Program-made: the position numbers and the translations under genes
The notes under the pieces: generated by a model
What the model saw: the letters and a program-made list of their open reading frames with translations, nothing else
Databases searched by the model: none
Told to the model about the DNA's origin: nothing
Assembly (NCBI GenBank): GCA_001828445.1
Contig: MHYJ01000053.1
Location: forward strand, 1-5,480
Direction: 5' to 3'
Origin: Planctomycetes bacterium RBG_16_43_13
GTDB taxonomy: Bacteria; Planctomycetota; MHYJ01
DNA: 5,480 nt
In this document: in pieces, positions 5,119 to 5,480 of the stretch
Layout: each line of letters starts with the position of its first letter
Numbering within the stretch: the stretch's first letter is position 1

Positions 5119-5480
5119 TGGAGATACGGAAGGGAATAGCAGTTTCGCCCGGCTACGCAATTGGCAATATCCTTCTATTAGATAGTGAGGAATACAGGAT
5201 TCCAGAGAAACTGATACCAGAAGAAGATATAGCGAAAGAAGCTAAACGGTTCGAGAAAGCTCGTAAAGACGCCGCCGAAGAACTAAATACATATCTGGCT
5301 AAGTTTTCAAAGAAGGCAGGGGAGGTAGCAAAGAGGATAATAGAGGCACATCTTCTAATGCTCGAAGATAATGTCCTCAAGAACGAAATATGTGATGCTA
5401 TCAAAAAAAATAGATTTTCTGCCGAATACGCCGTCTCAAGAACTATTAGAAAAAAGGCAAAAACCCTGAGCGACTGGGGC
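5118..5480 (+). CDS. ptsI: PTS enzyme I (phosphoenolpyruvate-protein phosphotransferase), N-terminal part, cut by window end
   Basis: The frame is open from ATG 5118 to the last base, giving 121 residues of what is normally a protein of about 570-590. The N terminus MEIRKGIAVSPGYAIG is typical of enzyme I, followed by the HPr-binding helical region with IIEAHLLMLEDNVL and AEYAV. The enzyme takes phosphate from phosphoenolpyruvate onto a histidine (His189 in E. coli, beyond this window) and passes it to HPr. The protein begins directly with the enzyme I domain, so there is no N-terminal GAF domain as in PtsP of the nitrogen PTS. The start overlaps the HPr stop (TAATG), and GGAG at 5107-5110 lies 7 nt upstream, indicating tight coupling. 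An A8 run at 5403-5410 (coding Lys-Lys-Asn) is a possible slippage or sequencing-error site, but the frame stays intact across it. Confidence 0.92.
   Translation, partial: MEIRKGIAVSPGYAIGNILLLDSEEYRIPEKLIPEEDIAKEAKRFEKARKDAAEELNTYLAKFSKKAGEVAKRIIEAHLLMLEDNVLKNEICDAIKKNRFSAEYAVSRTIRKKAKTLSDWG

Overview
This is a bacterial window with seven chromosomal genes plus the first part of an eighth. The bacterial call rests on PTS phosphocarriers, a ribosome hibernation factor, Shine-Dalgarno sites of the AGGAGG type and TATAAT-like promoter elements. Codon use is rich in ATA (Ile) and AGA/AGG (Arg). GC content appears to fall from left to right: by hand count it is 31/60 at 181-240 and 24/60 at 4021-4080. 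The gene order hpf - ptsN-type IIA - HPr - enzyme I fits Planctomycetota (Brocadiales-like) or related uncultivated lineages. That placement is a low-confidence inference. No phage, transposon, CRISPR, tRNA or rRNA signal was seen.

Left part (1-989). The window opens inside a gamma-glutamyltranspeptidase-like gene. Its catalytic small subunit is complete, but several residues of the classical gamma-glutamyl pocket are replaced. The extreme left edge carries an exact, in-frame 21-bp tandem duplication. A small CPCC-family cysteine-rich protein gene follows, overlapping or abutting the transpeptidase stop.

Middle (990-3071). A zinc-binding MDR dehydrogenase on the minus strand faces the CPCC gene convergently, 33 bp away. 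It is divergent from a plus-strand Amidohydro_2-type TIM-barrel hydrolase. The 105-bp divergent spacer holds a near-consensus minus-strand promoter. It also holds a TATAAT box only 5 nt before the hydrolase ATG, which suggests a leaderless or nearly leaderless mRNA.

Right part (3072-5480). A calcineurin-like metallophosphoesterase has its own candidate promoter and a perfect 18-bp palindrome over its start codon. It is followed closely by hpf, a PTS IIA (His69), HPr (His15 and Ser46 both present) and the start of enzyme I, which is cut by the window edge. The last three genes are coupled by one-base stop/start overlaps, or nearly so. No membrane permease (IIB/IIC) is visible, so this looks like a regulatory phosphorelay (EI to HPr to IIA) beside a ribosome-hibernation gene. 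It recalls the proteobacterial hpf-ptsN arrangement but with full HPr and EI genes attached.

I see no clearly new multi-gene system. The most interesting points are the metallophosphoesterase-hpf-PTS array, the palindrome on a start codon, the apparent leaderless divergent promoter, and the altered substrate pocket and edge duplication of the transpeptidase.
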